Origin: Pseudomonas sp. S37
GTDB taxonomy: Bacteria > Pseudomonadota > Gammaproteobacteria > Pseudomonadales > Pseudomonadaceae
Assembly (NCBI RefSeq): GCF_016658545.1
Contig: NZ_JACVZC010000066.1
Coordinates: forward strand, 1-33,070
Direction: 5' to 3'
DNA length: 33,070 bases
Below the pieces are notes generated by a model. The model was not told where the DNA came from. It saw only the letters and a program-made list of their open reading frames with translations, and did no database searches. A program made the translations under genes and the position numbers. This document shows, one piece after another, positions 24,212 to 32,880 of this stretch. Position 1 is the first letter of the stretch. Every line of letters starts with the position of its first letter.

Positions 24212-25947
24212 GCCTGTTGGGGCCTGAGCTGCGGGCGCTGCTGCAGCCATTTCGTGCACGCCTGTGGTGGGCGGTGGCAGTGCAGGCCGTGGCCGGGGCG
24301 GCGTCGCTACTGCCGCTGATAGCCCTGGCGCATCTGGCTGACAGCCTCTCCCAGGCACCCCCGCTGGCGCCTGGCGCGCTGAACTGGGTGGTGCTCACGG
24401 TCATCGGCGTTGCCCTGTGGCTGGGCGGCCAGGCCCTGGCCCTGCACCTTACCCATGGCGTCGATGCCGACCTTTGCGACCGTTTGCGCGTACGCCTGGC
24501 CGAGCACCTGCAACGCTTGCCCCTGGGCTGGTTCAGCCGCCTTGGCGCGGATGGCGTAAGCCGCCATGCCGAGCAGGATGTACGGGCGCTGCACCAACTG
24601 ATCGGCCATGCCCCGACCGACCTGGTCAACCTGTTGATCATTCCCCTGACGGTATTCGCCTACCTGCTGTACAGCGATGCGGCCCTGGCGCTGTGGTGCC
24701 TGATACCGCTGGCGCTCGGGGCACTGGGCTACGGGCGGCTGGCGTCGGCCCATTACCGCGCCGAGGTCGAGCAGCGCAATGCGGCGGTGCAGCAGTTGTT
24801 TGCCGATTACAGCCAGTTCGCCGTCAATTTGCCGCTGGTCCGCCAGTACCCGCAAGCCGGTGCCCAGCGCAACCTGCAACGGGCGCTGCAGCAGTTCGAC
24901 CAGCGCTTCAGCCACTGGGTAAGCCGGGCCGGGCACTTGGCCGCACTGATCCAGGTGCTGCTCAGTGCGCCCTGGTTGTTGGCCTGGGTGCTGGTCGGCG
25001 CCTCGCTACCCGGTGTAGGTGGCGTTGGCGGCGCACAGTTGTGCGGGTTCCTGTTGCTGGTGCGGGCCATGGCCGCGCCGGTGCTGGCCATGGGGCACGG
25101 GCTTGACGCGCTGCAGGCGGCCAAGGCCAGCGCGGGGCGCCTGCAGGCACTGCTGAGCCTGCCGCCGCTGGCCGAGCCGCAGGTGCCGCAGCGGCCCGCC
25201 GACGCCAGTGTGGAACTGCGCAACGTCAGCTTCGCCCATGGGGCGACGCCAGTGCTGACGGGGCTCGACCTGCGCCTGGAACCGGGCACCACCACCGCGC
25301 TGGTCGGGCCCTCGGGGGCCGGCAAAAGCACCCTGGCAGGCTTGATTGCACGGTTCATGGATGTCGACAGCGGCCAGGTGCTGCTGGGCGGGGTGGACGT
25401 GCGCCAGGTCGCCAGCCGCCAGTTGCAGGGCCACCTGGCGCTGGTGTTGCAGCGCCCGGGGGCACTGCGCCTGTCGCTGGCGCAGAACATTGCGCTGTAC
25501 CAACCCGAGGCTAGCCTGGCGCAGGTCCGCGAGGCGGCGCGTGCGGCCTGCCTGGACAGCCGCATCATGGCCCTGCCCAAGGGCTACGCGAGCATTGCCG
25601 GGGACGATGTGCAGCTGTCCGGCGGCGAACTGCAGCGCCTGGCCATCGCCCGCGCGCTGTTGTCGCGGGCGCCGGTCATGCTGCTGGACGAACCGACCTC
25701 GGCAATCGACCCGCAGACCGAGCTGGCGTTGCGCGCCGCGTTACATGAGGGCGCTGCCGGGCGCACCCGGCTCATCATCGCCCATCGCTTGCAGAGCATC
25801 TGCCACGCCGAGCAGATCGTGGTGCTGAATGAAGGGCGCATCGTACAGCGAGGGCGGCACTCGGCGTTGCTGGCCGAAAACGGCCTGTACCGTCAGCTGT
25901 GGCAGCAACAGATGTCCCCCGCCGACCGCCTGGAGCCTGTGTCATGA
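24208..25947 (+). CDS. pchH: ABC half-transporter PchH
   Basis: This 579-residue protein fuses an N-terminal membrane domain of about six helices (residues 1-320) to a C-terminal ATPase. Walker A is VGPSGAGKST from residue 366, the signature LSGGELQRLAIARALL starts at 470, and Walker B is VMLLDEPTSA with D494 and E495. It should pair with PchI as a heterodimer in the inner membrane. In P. aeruginosa the pair is linked to ferripyochelin use, and import rather than export has been proposed, as for the YbtPQ pair of yersiniabactin. The ATG overlaps the pchG stop (ATGA) and its stop overlaps pchI. The in-frame upstream extension lies within pchG in another frame and is rejected. Confidence 0.92.
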   Translation: MSLLGPELRALLQPFRARLWWAVAVQAVAGAASLLPLIALAHLADSLSQAPPLAPGALNWVVLTVIGVALWLGGQALALHLTHGVDADLCDRLRVRLAEHLQRLPLGWFSRLGADGVSRHAEQDVRALHQLIGHAPTDLVNLLIIPLTVFAYLLYSDAALALWCLIPLALGALGYGRLASAHYRAEVEQRNAAVQQLFADYSQFAVNLPLVRQYPQAGAQRNLQRALQQFDQRFSHWVSRAGHLAALIQVLLSAPWLLAWVLVGASLPGVGGVGGAQLCGFLLLVRAMAAPVLAMGHGLDALQAAKASAGRLQALLSLPPLAEPQVPQRPADASVELRNVSFAHGATPVLTGLDLRLEPGTTTALVGPSGAGKSTLAGLIARFMDVDSGQVLLGGVDVRQVASRQLQGHLALVLQRPGALRLSLAQNIALYQPEASLAQVREAARAACLDSRIMALPKGYASIAGDDVQLSGGELQRLAIARALLSRAPVMLLDEPTSAIDPQTELALRAALHEGAAGRTRLIIAHRLQSICHAEQIVVLNEGRIVQRGRHSALLAENGLYRQLWQQQMSPADRLEPVS

Positions 25948-27623
25948 GTGTACTGTCTTACCTGAAACGGCTGCCGCCGCAGGCCTGGTTGCCGATCCGC
26001 AACGCCCTGCCGTGGATGCTGCTGGCCGCCGTGCTCGATGGCCTGGCGGGGCTGGCGTTGATTCCGCTGCTGCTGGCCTGGTTTGAGGGCGCAGCGGGCA
26101 ACGCGCAGGCCGCGCTGTGGCTGCTGCTGGGCCTGACCTTGCTGCAGGCGGTGGCCGGCTATGTCGCGCAACGGCGTGGTTACCTGGCCGGGGCGGGGCT
26201 GGCGGCGGGCCTGGTTGGCGGCCTGCTGAACCATTTGCCGCGCTTGCCGCTGGGCCGCCAACGTCATCTTGACGGGCTGGTGCGCGGGCCGGTGTTTGCC
26301 AGCATGGGCATCCCGGCGCACCTGCTGGCGCCTGTGGTCAGCGCCGTGGTCACCCCGCTGGTGGTGGTGATTGGCCTGTTTGCCTTCGCGCCGCTGCTGG
26401 CGCTGCTACTGCTGCTGGCCTACCTGCCGTTGTTCGGCCTGCTGCGTTGGGCCGGGCAGCGCAGCCTGGCCCTGGAGCAGCAGCGCCAGGCGATCGACCG
26501 CGAGGCCGGCACACTGTTGCAGGCGTTCGCCGAACAGCAGGCCCTGATGCGCAGCAGCGTGGCCAGTGGCCCGGCCCAGGCGGCCCTGAACGAGGCCTTG
26601 CAGCGCCAGCACCGGCTGACCCGTGCCCTCAACCGCCGCACCTTGCCCGCCAGCCTGGGCTTTGCCGCCGCGGTGCAACTGGTGTTCGCCGCCATGCTGG
26701 GTGGTGGCGTGCTTGCGGTGGCCGCCGGCCAGTTACCCGGGGCGCTGCTGGTGGCCGTGCTGGTGCTGCTGGTGCGCTTTATCGAGCCACTGACGCAGCT
26801 GGCACACCTGGACCAGGCGCTGCGCATGGCGTGGCAGGCGCTGGCGCAGGTGCTTGAAGTACTTGCCTTGCCCACCTTGCACAGCCCGCAACCGGGCCTG
26901 CAGCCGCAGGATGCCAGCCTCGCCGCACATGCCTTGAACTGCTACGGCGAGCACGGCGAGCACTTGCTCAAGGACCTTGACCTGCACTGCACGCCCGGCA
27001 GCTTCACCGCGATCGTTGGCCCGTCGGGGGCCGGCAAGAGCACGCTGCTGGCCTTGCTCGGCCGGGCCATGGACCCGCAAGGCGGGCAGGTGCGCCTGGG
27101 CCAGGTGGACATCCGCGAACTGAGCGCGCCGACGCTGGCCGCGCACCTGGCCCAGGTGCACCAGGATGGCAGCCTGTTCGCGGGCAGCCTGGCGTGGAAT
27201 GTGGCCATGGCCAACCCGCAGGCGACAGCAGCGCAGCTGCAACAGGCGGCCGAGGCGGCCGGGCTGGATGAGGTGGTCGCCAGCCTGGCGCAGGGTTGGC
27301 ACAGCGAAGTCGGCCCGGGCGGTGCGCTGTTGTCCGGTGGCCAGCGCCAGCGCGTGGGCCTGGCCCGGGCGTTGCTGGGTGATGCGCCGGTGCTGCTGCT
27401 GGACGAGCCCACCGCCAGCCTCGACGCCCGCAGTGCGGCGCGGGTCAAGCGCAGCCTGCGGGCACTGGCGGGGCAGCGCACGCTGGTGCTGGCCTCGCAC
27501 GACCCGCAACTGGTGTGCGACGCCGAGCAGATCCTGGTGCTCGAAGCCGGGCGTATCACCGGTTGCGGCAACCACGAGCGGTTGCTGGCCACGCACCCGT
27601 GGTATGCGCAGTTCGCCGGGTAA
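25944..27623 (+). CDS. pchI: ABC half-transporter PchI
   Basis: This 559-residue partner of PchH has the same layout: membrane segments in residues 20-320, then an ATPase with Walker A VGPSGAGKST from 358, signature LSGGQRQRVGLARALL from 463, and VLLLDEPTAS as Walker B. The H-loop reads LASHDPQL. Both halves keep complete ATPase motifs, so neither site looks degenerate. The ATG overlaps the pchH stop. It is the last gene of the pchEFGHI unit. The 70-94 bases that follow hold the regulatory elements of fptA, which suggests that fptABCX has its own iron-controlled promoter. Confidence 0.92.
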   Translation: MSVLSYLKRLPPQAWLPIRNALPWMLLAAVLDGLAGLALIPLLLAWFEGAAGNAQAALWLLLGLTLLQAVAGYVAQRRGYLAGAGLAAGLVGGLLNHLPRLPLGRQRHLDGLVRGPVFASMGIPAHLLAPVVSAVVTPLVVVIGLFAFAPLLALLLLLAYLPLFGLLRWAGQRSLALEQQRQAIDREAGTLLQAFAEQQALMRSSVASGPAQAALNEALQRQHRLTRALNRRTLPASLGFAAAVQLVFAAMLGGGVLAVAAGQLPGALLVAVLVLLVRFIEPLTQLAHLDQALRMAWQALAQVLEVLALPTLHSPQPGLQPQDASLAAHALNCYGEHGEHLLKDLDLHCTPGSFTAIVGPSGAGKSTLLALLGRAMDPQGGQVRLGQVDIRELSAPTLAAHLAQVHQDGSLFAGSLAWNVAMANPQATAAQLQQAAEAAGLDEVVASLAQGWHSEVGPGGALLSGGQRQRVGLARALLGDAPVLLLDEPTASLDARSAARVKRSLRALAGQRTLVLASHDPQLVCDAEQILVLEAGRITGCGNHERLLATHPWYAQFAG

Positions 27624-27640
27624 GGCAAACGAAGCCGGGC

Positions 27641-27673
27641 ATCGATTGAAAAAGTCCCTGAATCGAAAAGGTC
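27641..27673 (+). promoter_or_regulatory. candidate PchR box upstream of fptA
   Basis: The element begins ATCGATTGAAAAAGTC and is followed by TGAATCGAAAAGGTC. It matches the pchD copy at 22 of 33 positions and keeps the same direction relative to the gene. It starts only 18 bases after the pchI stop and lies about 45-53 bases before the fptA start, closer than at pchD and pchE. Confidence 0.68.
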
Positions 27674-27689
27674 CGGCATTCGTATAACT

Positions 27690-27711
27690 GATAATAATGA
27701 GAATTATTATC
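27690..27711 (+). promoter_or_regulatory. strong Fur box of fptA
   Basis: A 22-bp perfect inverted repeat has arms GATAATAAT and ATTATTATC around GAGA. Its inner 19-mer AATAATGAGAATTATTATC (27693-27711) matches the Fur consensus at 16 of 19 positions. It overlaps the first in-frame ATG (27697), so that ATG is unlikely to be the real start. This is the best Fur site in the window. Confidence 0.85.
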
Positions 27712-27717
27712 GTGAGT

Positions 27718-29865
27718 ATGGCGCAAATGTCACATCTGCAAGGCATCAAGCGGGGCCGGACACAACTGGGGATGCTGCTGGTACTGGGGCTCAGCCCGCT
27801 GGCCCAGGCCATCGCCGAGCAAAACGGCAGTGGAACGGTGCAACTGGGCAACATTGAAATCACCGGCGAGCAGGCCTCGAGCGAGGTAACGCCCCCCGGC
27901 GTCACCACGCTCGGCAAGATGCCGCTCACGCTGCGCGAAACCCCGCAGTCGGTGAGCGTGATCGACCGCGAGCGCATCGAGCAGCAAAACCTGTTCAGCC
28001 TCGATGAAGTGATGCAGCAAGCCACCGGTGTCACGGTGCAGCCTTTTCAGTTGCTGACCACCGCGTATTACGTACGCGGCTTCAAGGTCAATTCGTTCGA
28101 ACTCGATGGCGTACCGGCCATGCTGGGCGAGACCGCAGGCTCGCCGCAGGACATGGCGGTGTACGAGCGGGTCGAGATTCTGCGCGGTGCCAACGGCCTG
28201 CTGCACGGCAGCGGCAACCCGGCGGCCACCGTCAACCTGGTGCGCAAGCGCCCGCAGCGCGAGTTCACCGCCAGCACCACCCTCAGTGCCGGCAGTTGGG
28301 ACCGTTACCGCGGCGAAGTGGACGTGGGCGGCCCGTTGACCGCCAGCGGCAATGTGCGCGGGCGCGTGGTGGCGGCCTACGAGGACCGTGACTACTTCTA
28401 CGATGTCGGCAAACAGGATACCCAGCTGCTGTACGGCGTCAGCGAGTTCGACCTGAGCCCGGACACCTTGCTGACCGTGGGCGCGCAGTATCAGACCATC
28501 GACTCGGTGACCAACATGGCAGGCGTGCCAATGGCCAAGGACGGGTCGAGCCTGAACCTGCCACGCTCCACCTATCTGGATGTCGACTGGGACCGCTTCA
28601 AGTGGACCACCCGGCGCGTGTTCGGCTCGCTCGAGCAGCAACTGGCCCATGACTGGAAAGCCAAGGTCGCTGCCGAGTACCAGGATGCCGATTCCAGGTT
28701 GCGCTACGCCGGCGCCTACGGTGCCATCGACCCGCTCACCGGCGATGGTGGCCGGCTGATGGGGGCGGCCTACAAGTTCGAAAGCACGCAGAAAAGCGTC
28801 GATGCGTCGTTGACCGGGCCGTTCTCGCTGTTCGGCCGCCGGCACGAACTGCTGGTGGGCAGCAACTACAGCCAGGGCGAGACCGAACAGCACACGGCAA
28901 ACTTCACCACGCCGGTGGGTACGCCGGTCAATGTCTATCGCTGGGACCCGCACAGCGTGCCCAAGCCCGGCATTGGCGCCTATAGCTCGCCCGGCTCGAC
29001 CACCACCACCTCCAAAGGGGTCTACGCGCTGACCCGTTTCAAACTGCTCGACCCGTTGACCCTGGTGGTGGGCGGCCGCGCCAACTGGTGGGACCAGGAC
29101 GCACCGGGCGGTCGCTTCAAGCCCGGCCGCGAGACCACCCCGTATGGCGGGTTGATCTGGGACTTCGCCCAGAACTGGTCGTGGTACGCCAGCTACGCCG
29201 AGGTGTACCAGCCGCAAACCGGGCAGACCTGGAGCGGCGAGTTGCTCAAACCGGTGGAAGGCAAGACCTACGAGACCGGCATCAAGGGCGAACTGGCTGA
29301 TGGGCGCCTGAACGTGTCGCTGGCAGCGTTTCGCATCGATCTGGAAAACAACCCCCAGGTCGACCCGGAACACCCCGCTGTCGGGCCGACCACCTACTAC
29401 ATCAGCGGCGGCAAGGTGCGCAGCGAAGGCTTCGAGCTGGAAGGCACAGGCTACATCACGCCGAACTGGAGCCTGTCCGCCGGTTACACCTACACCACCA
29501 CCGAGTACCTGAAAGACACCCTCAGCAACTCGGGCGAGCGTTATGCCGCCTTCACGCCACGGCACATGCTGCGCCTGTGGACGCAATACGAGCTGCCGTG
29601 GCAGGAGCGGCGCTGGAGCGTCGGCGGCGGGGTCCAGGCGCAGAGCGACTACTCTGCACAATCGGGCAGCGTGACGATGGCCCAGGGCGGGTACGCGCTG
29701 CTCAACGCCCGCGTGGCGTACCGCATCGACGAACACTGGACCGCCTCGCTCAACGGCAACAACCTGGCCGACCGCAAGTACTACCAGAGCCTGTCCAACC
29801 CCAACTGGAACAACCGCTATGGCGAGCCGCGCAGCCTCAACATGACCTTGCGGGGCACGTTCTGA
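27718..29865 (+). CDS. fptA: ferripyochelin outer-membrane receptor FptA
   Basis: This TonB-dependent receptor imports ferripyochelin across the outer membrane. From ATG 27718 it has 715 residues: a signal peptide (basic IKRGRTQ, hydrophobic LGMLLVLGLSPLAQA), a likely TonB box around NIEITGEQ, a plug domain (ETPQSVSVIDRERIEQQN, YYVRGFKVNSFELDGVP, VEILRGANGLLHGSGNPAATVNLVRKRP), and a beta-barrel ending in LNMTLRGTF with the usual terminal Phe. Size and order match P. aeruginosa FptA. An ATG at 27697 lies inside the Fur box; 27718 and 27727 are the better candidates, but neither has a strong ribosome site, so the start is uncertain by a few codons. A candidate PchR box and a strong Fur box precede it. 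Confidence 0.93.
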   Translation: MAQMSHLQGIKRGRTQLGMLLVLGLSPLAQAIAEQNGSGTVQLGNIEITGEQASSEVTPPGVTTLGKMPLTLRETPQSVSVIDRERIEQQNLFSLDEVMQQATGVTVQPFQLLTTAYYVRGFKVNSFELDGVPAMLGETAGSPQDMAVYERVEILRGANGLLHGSGNPAATVNLVRKRPQREFTASTTLSAGSWDRYRGEVDVGGPLTASGNVRGRVVAAYEDRDYFYDVGKQDTQLLYGVSEFDLSPDTLLTVGAQYQTIDSVTNMAGVPMAKDGSSLNLPRSTYLDVDWDRFKWTTRRVFGSLEQQLAHDWKAKVAAEYQDADSRLRYAGAYGAIDPLTGDGGRLMGAAYKFESTQKSVDASLTGPFSLFGRRHELLVGSNYSQGETEQHTANFTTPVGTPVNVYRWDPHSVPKPGIGAYSSPGSTTTTSKGVYALTRFKLLDPLTLVVGGRANWWDQDAPGGRFKPGRETTPYGGLIWDFAQNWSWYASYAEVYQPQTGQTWSGELLKPVEGKTYETGIKGELADGRLNVSLAAFRIDLENNPQVDPEHPAVGPTTYYISGGKVRSEGFELEGTGYITPNWSLSAGYTYTTTEYLKDTLSNSGERYAAFTPRHMLRLWTQYELPWQERRWSVGGGVQAQSDYSAQSGSVTMAQGGYALLNARVAYRIDEHWTASLNGNNLADRKYYQSLSNPNWNNRYGEPRSLNMTLRGTF

Positions 29866-30143
29866 TGACTGCAGCCGGTCTCGGCCCCTGGCCGCTGCGT
29901 ATCGCACTGGCGCTGTCGGGCAGCCTCGCCAGCAGCGTGCAGTTGGCGCTGCTGCTGGTGCGCCACTACCCGGCACAGGCCGGGCTCGAGCGGCTGTATG
30001 CGGCAGTCTTTCTGGCGCTGGCTTTTTTCGTCACGGTGCTGCTGTGGGCGTTGCTGGCGCCGCACAGCAAGGCCGTCGGCTGGCGCGCTGCTGCCTGGTT
30101 GTTGCTGTTCAGCCCTGCTTTGCTGTGGGGCGGCGGCTCATGA
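29865..30143 (+). CDS. fptB: small membrane protein FptB
   Basis: This 92-residue protein lies between fptA and fptC. Its ATG shares one base with the fptA stop (TGATG), and its own stop overlaps the next ATG, so it is part of a coupled fptABCX unit. Three hydrophobic stretches (about 10-30, 42-64 and 74-88) predict an inner-membrane protein. Position and size match the fptB gene of P. aeruginosa, whose function is not established. Similar short proteins precede PepSY membrane proteins in other siderophore loci, which suggests a helper role, but nothing in the sequence proves it. Confidence 0.8.
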   Translation: MTAAGLGPWPLRIALALSGSLASSVQLALLLVRHYPAQAGLERLYAAVFLALAFFVTVLLWALLAPHSKAVGWRAAAWLLLFSPALLWGGGS

Positions 30144-31642
30144 TGGGCGCACCGCGGGGCCTGGTGCAGCGCGTGCATGCAGGTGCAGGCAGTGTGTTCG
30201 GCCTGCTGCTGTTCGTGATTCTGCTGAGCGGCGCCTGGAGCATGGCCCATGAAGACCTGCGCAGCTGGTTTCGCGGCCCAGCGGCGCTGCAGCACCAGGC
30301 GCCTCTGCCGCTGAGCCACTGGCTGCAAGTTGCCAGGGCGCATGGGCTGACAGGCGAGGTACTGCAGGTGCGCTTGCCCGACGGTGAGCGGTCGGTGGTC
30401 GAGCTGTGCGCCTCGCCCAACACCTGCGCCCTGGCGCTGGACCCGGCCAGCGGGCGGGTACTGGCAGCGCAACCCGCCGCCGATATTCTTTTCAACCTGC
30501 ACAAGAGCCTGTTCATGGGCTTCCCGGGGCGGATCCTGGTGAGTGTGCTGGGGGTGGTGCTGTTGCTGCTGATCTGGGCGGGCAGTGCCTTGCACAGCGG
30601 GCGCCTGCGCGACCTCAAGCGCCTGCGCCGTGACCGTGGCGCGCGGGTGCTGGCGCATGACCTGCACAGCCTGATTGGCCGCTGGGCCGGGCCGTGGTTG
30701 CTGCTGTTCGGTATTACCGGGGCGCTCTCGGGGCTGGGGGCGCTGGGTACGCTGACGCTTGCCGGGCAGGCGTTTCCGGGGGCGCCACAACAGGCGTTCA
30801 TGCAGCTGCTGGGGGCGCCGCCCGAAGTCCGTGCGCAACCGGCGCCGCCGAAGGCGCTGGACCTTGATCGGTTGCTGCAGGACGACGCCGCGGCGCATCC
30901 GGGCTTTGTCATGCAGAGCGTGACCCTGCATCGCTGGGGCGCGCCCGATGCCTGGCTGGAAGTGGCCGGCATCGCCCCGGGGCTGCCCAGCACGGCGGTG
31001 TTCGAGCGGCGCGCCTACCGGGGCGACGACGGCCAGCCGCTGGGCGTGAGTAGTGCCAGTGGCCGAGGCTTCTGGCTGCGGGCGTTCATCGCCGTCCAGC
31101 CGCTGCACTTTGCCGACTATCGCTGGTTGCCCCAGGTGGCGCCGATGTTGCGCGCGCTGCATTTCGGCATGGCCCTGGCGGCAGCCGGGTTGGTGCTCAG
31201 TGGCCTGTTCATGTGGCTGGAGCGCCGCCGACGTAACGGCGGTGCGGGTTGGCAGGTGCTGCTGCGGCTGGTGGTGGGTGGCGGCGGTGGCCTGTTGGCC
31301 GCCACGGCCGTGCTGCTCTGCGCTGGCGCGCTGGCCAGTTTCGGCTTGCTGCCCGCCAGCACGCTGGCGTGGTGGTTCTGGTGCAGCTGGAGCGCCAGCC
31401 TGCTGCTGGCGTTTGCCGTGCCGGCGCAGCGCCAACCCGTGCGCCCCCTGTTGGCCGTGACCGGCCTTGCCTTGCTTGGCGCCGCAGCGCTGCACCTGGG
31501 CGCCAGCCTGCAGCATGCCAGCCTGAGCCTGTGGCCGGTCGACCTGGTGCTGTCGCTGGGTGGCATCGGTGCGCTGTGGGCGGCACGCCGCCTGGCTGCT
31601 TCAACGCGTGCGGCACAGGCTGCCGACGCCAATCCTGTCTGA
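30140..31642 (+). CDS. fptC: PepSY-domain inner-membrane protein FptC
   Basis: This 500-residue protein is of the PepSY-associated transmembrane family found in siderophore operons. Visible parts are an N-terminal helix (SVFGLLLFVILLSGAWSM), a periplasmic part, HKSLFMGFPGRILVSVLGVVLLLLIW, HDLHSLIGRWAGPWLLLFGITG, a second soluble part, and several C-terminal helices from LRALHFGMALAAAGLVLSGLFMW onward. Histidines at helix edges (HKSLF, HDLHS, ALHFG) could bind haem or metal. Relatives such as FoxB and FpvG are linked to reductive release of iron from siderophores, and a similar role for FptC is inferred. Start ATG 30140 overlaps the fptB stop; a second ATG follows immediately. Confidence 0.87.
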   Translation: MMGAPRGLVQRVHAGAGSVFGLLLFVILLSGAWSMAHEDLRSWFRGPAALQHQAPLPLSHWLQVARAHGLTGEVLQVRLPDGERSVVELCASPNTCALALDPASGRVLAAQPAADILFNLHKSLFMGFPGRILVSVLGVVLLLLIWAGSALHSGRLRDLKRLRRDRGARVLAHDLHSLIGRWAGPWLLLFGITGALSGLGALGTLTLAGQAFPGAPQQAFMQLLGAPPEVRAQPAPPKALDLDRLLQDDAAAHPGFVMQSVTLHRWGAPDAWLEVAGIAPGLPSTAVFERRAYRGDDGQPLGVSSASGRGFWLRAFIAVQPLHFADYRWLPQVAPMLRALHFGMALAAAGLVLSGLFMWLERRRRNGGAGWQVLLRLVVGGGGGLLAATAVLLCAGALASFGLLPASTLAWWFWCSWSASLLLAFAVPAQRQPVRPLLAVTGLALLGAAALHLGASLQHASLSLWPVDLVLSLGGIGALWAARRLAASTRAAQAADANPV

Positions 31643-31654
31643 TCGGAGACTCCC

Positions 31655-32875
31655 ATGTTGGAACTGTTGAAACACTGGCGCATGGCGCTGACCTTTGCGC
31701 TGCTTTACCTGTCCCAGGGCATCTGCTTCGGCATTGCCATGGATGCCTTGCCGACCCTGCTGCGGCACGACGGGGCAGCCCTGGAGGCCTTGGCCTACTT
31801 GCCGCTGGTGGGTTTGCCCTGGGTGGTGAAGTTTGTTTGGGCACCGCTGGTGGACAACCACTGGAGCCCGCGCCTGGGGCGCCGTCGAAGCTGGATCTTG
31901 CCGATGCAGTTGCTGGTGCTGGGGTGCCTGGTGACCTTGGCCTGCGTTGGCCTTGGCGTGGCTACGGCCGGCCTGGCCGTGGGCCTGATGGTCGTTGCGT
32001 CGCTGGCCAGCGCCACCCAGGACATCGCCACCGACGGCATGGCTGCCGAACATTTCAGCGGTGACATGCTGGCGCGGATCAACGCGATCCAGGTGGGCGG
32101 CACCATGGCCGGGTTCTTCGTCGGTGGCGCCGGGGCACTGATCGTCAGCGGCTATCTGGGCCAGGCCAGCGCCTTTGCCTTGCTGGCACTGGTGCCGCTG
32201 GCCAGCCTGTGCTGCGTGGCCTGGCTACCGGCCGCCGTGGCGGTGGAGCCAAGCGCGCAGGTGGCCCATGCCAGCCTGCTGCGTTTCATCCGGCGGCCCA
32301 AGGCATTGCTGCTGGTGTTGCTGGCGTTGCTGTCGGCGATGACTTCGGTTTCCGGTTTCGGGTTGTCGAAGCTGTTCCTCAGCGATGCCGGCTGGTCGCT
32401 GCAGGCGATTGGCCAACTGGGCATGAGCGGGGGCGTGGTGACCATCGTGCTGGGCTGCGGCGGCGGTGCCTGGCTGATCCGCGTGCTTGGCCTGTGGCCG
32501 ACGTTCATGCTGGCCGTTGGCGTGGCGGGGGTGGCGGCACTGGTGTGGCTGTTGCAGGCAAGCGGTGTGGTGCCTGCCCAGTCGGGGCTGATCTGGCTGG
32601 CGGTGGGGATGGGGTCGTTTGCCACCGGCGCCACTTCAGTGGCGATAATGACCGCCTCGATGGCTTTTGCCGGCAACAGTGACCAGGCGGGCACTGACAT
32701 GACGGCAGTGCAAAGCACCCGAGACCTCGGTGAAATGCTGGCTTCTTCGATGTTACTGGCCTTGACCGCCCGCGCTGGCTACAGCGGCGGGTTCCTGGCT
32801 GGCGCGGTGATGGCGTTGGTGGCATTGCTGGTGGCATTCAGCATGACGCAGAAGACGGTCAGGCATAGCCTGTAG
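31655..32875 (+). CDS. fptX: MFS inner-membrane ferripyochelin permease FptX
   Basis: This 406-residue protein with about twelve hydrophobic segments is of the RhtX/FptX group, related to AmpG. The start is typical: LKHWRMALTFALLYLSQGICFGIAMDALPTLLR, then LPWVVKFVWAPLVDNHWSPRLGRRRSW and ATQDIATDGMAAE. In P. aeruginosa FptX carries ferripyochelin or its iron across the inner membrane. The ATG has GGAG about eight bases upstream and lies 12 bases after the fptC stop. It is the last gene of the pyochelin locus; a REP array begins directly after its stop. Confidence 0.93.
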   Translation: MLELLKHWRMALTFALLYLSQGICFGIAMDALPTLLRHDGAALEALAYLPLVGLPWVVKFVWAPLVDNHWSPRLGRRRSWILPMQLLVLGCLVTLACVGLGVATAGLAVGLMVVASLASATQDIATDGMAAEHFSGDMLARINAIQVGGTMAGFFVGGAGALIVSGYLGQASAFALLALVPLASLCCVAWLPAAVAVEPSAQVAHASLLRFIRRPKALLLVLLALLSAMTSVSGFGLSKLFLSDAGWSLQAIGQLGMSGGVVTIVLGCGGGAWLIRVLGLWPTFMLAVGVAGVAALVWLLQASGVVPAQSGLIWLAVGMGSFATGATSVAIMTASMAFAGNSDQAGTDMTAVQSTRDLGEMLASSMLLALTARAGYSGGFLAGAVMALVALLVAFSMTQKTVRHSL

Positions 32876-32880
32876 GGGGC

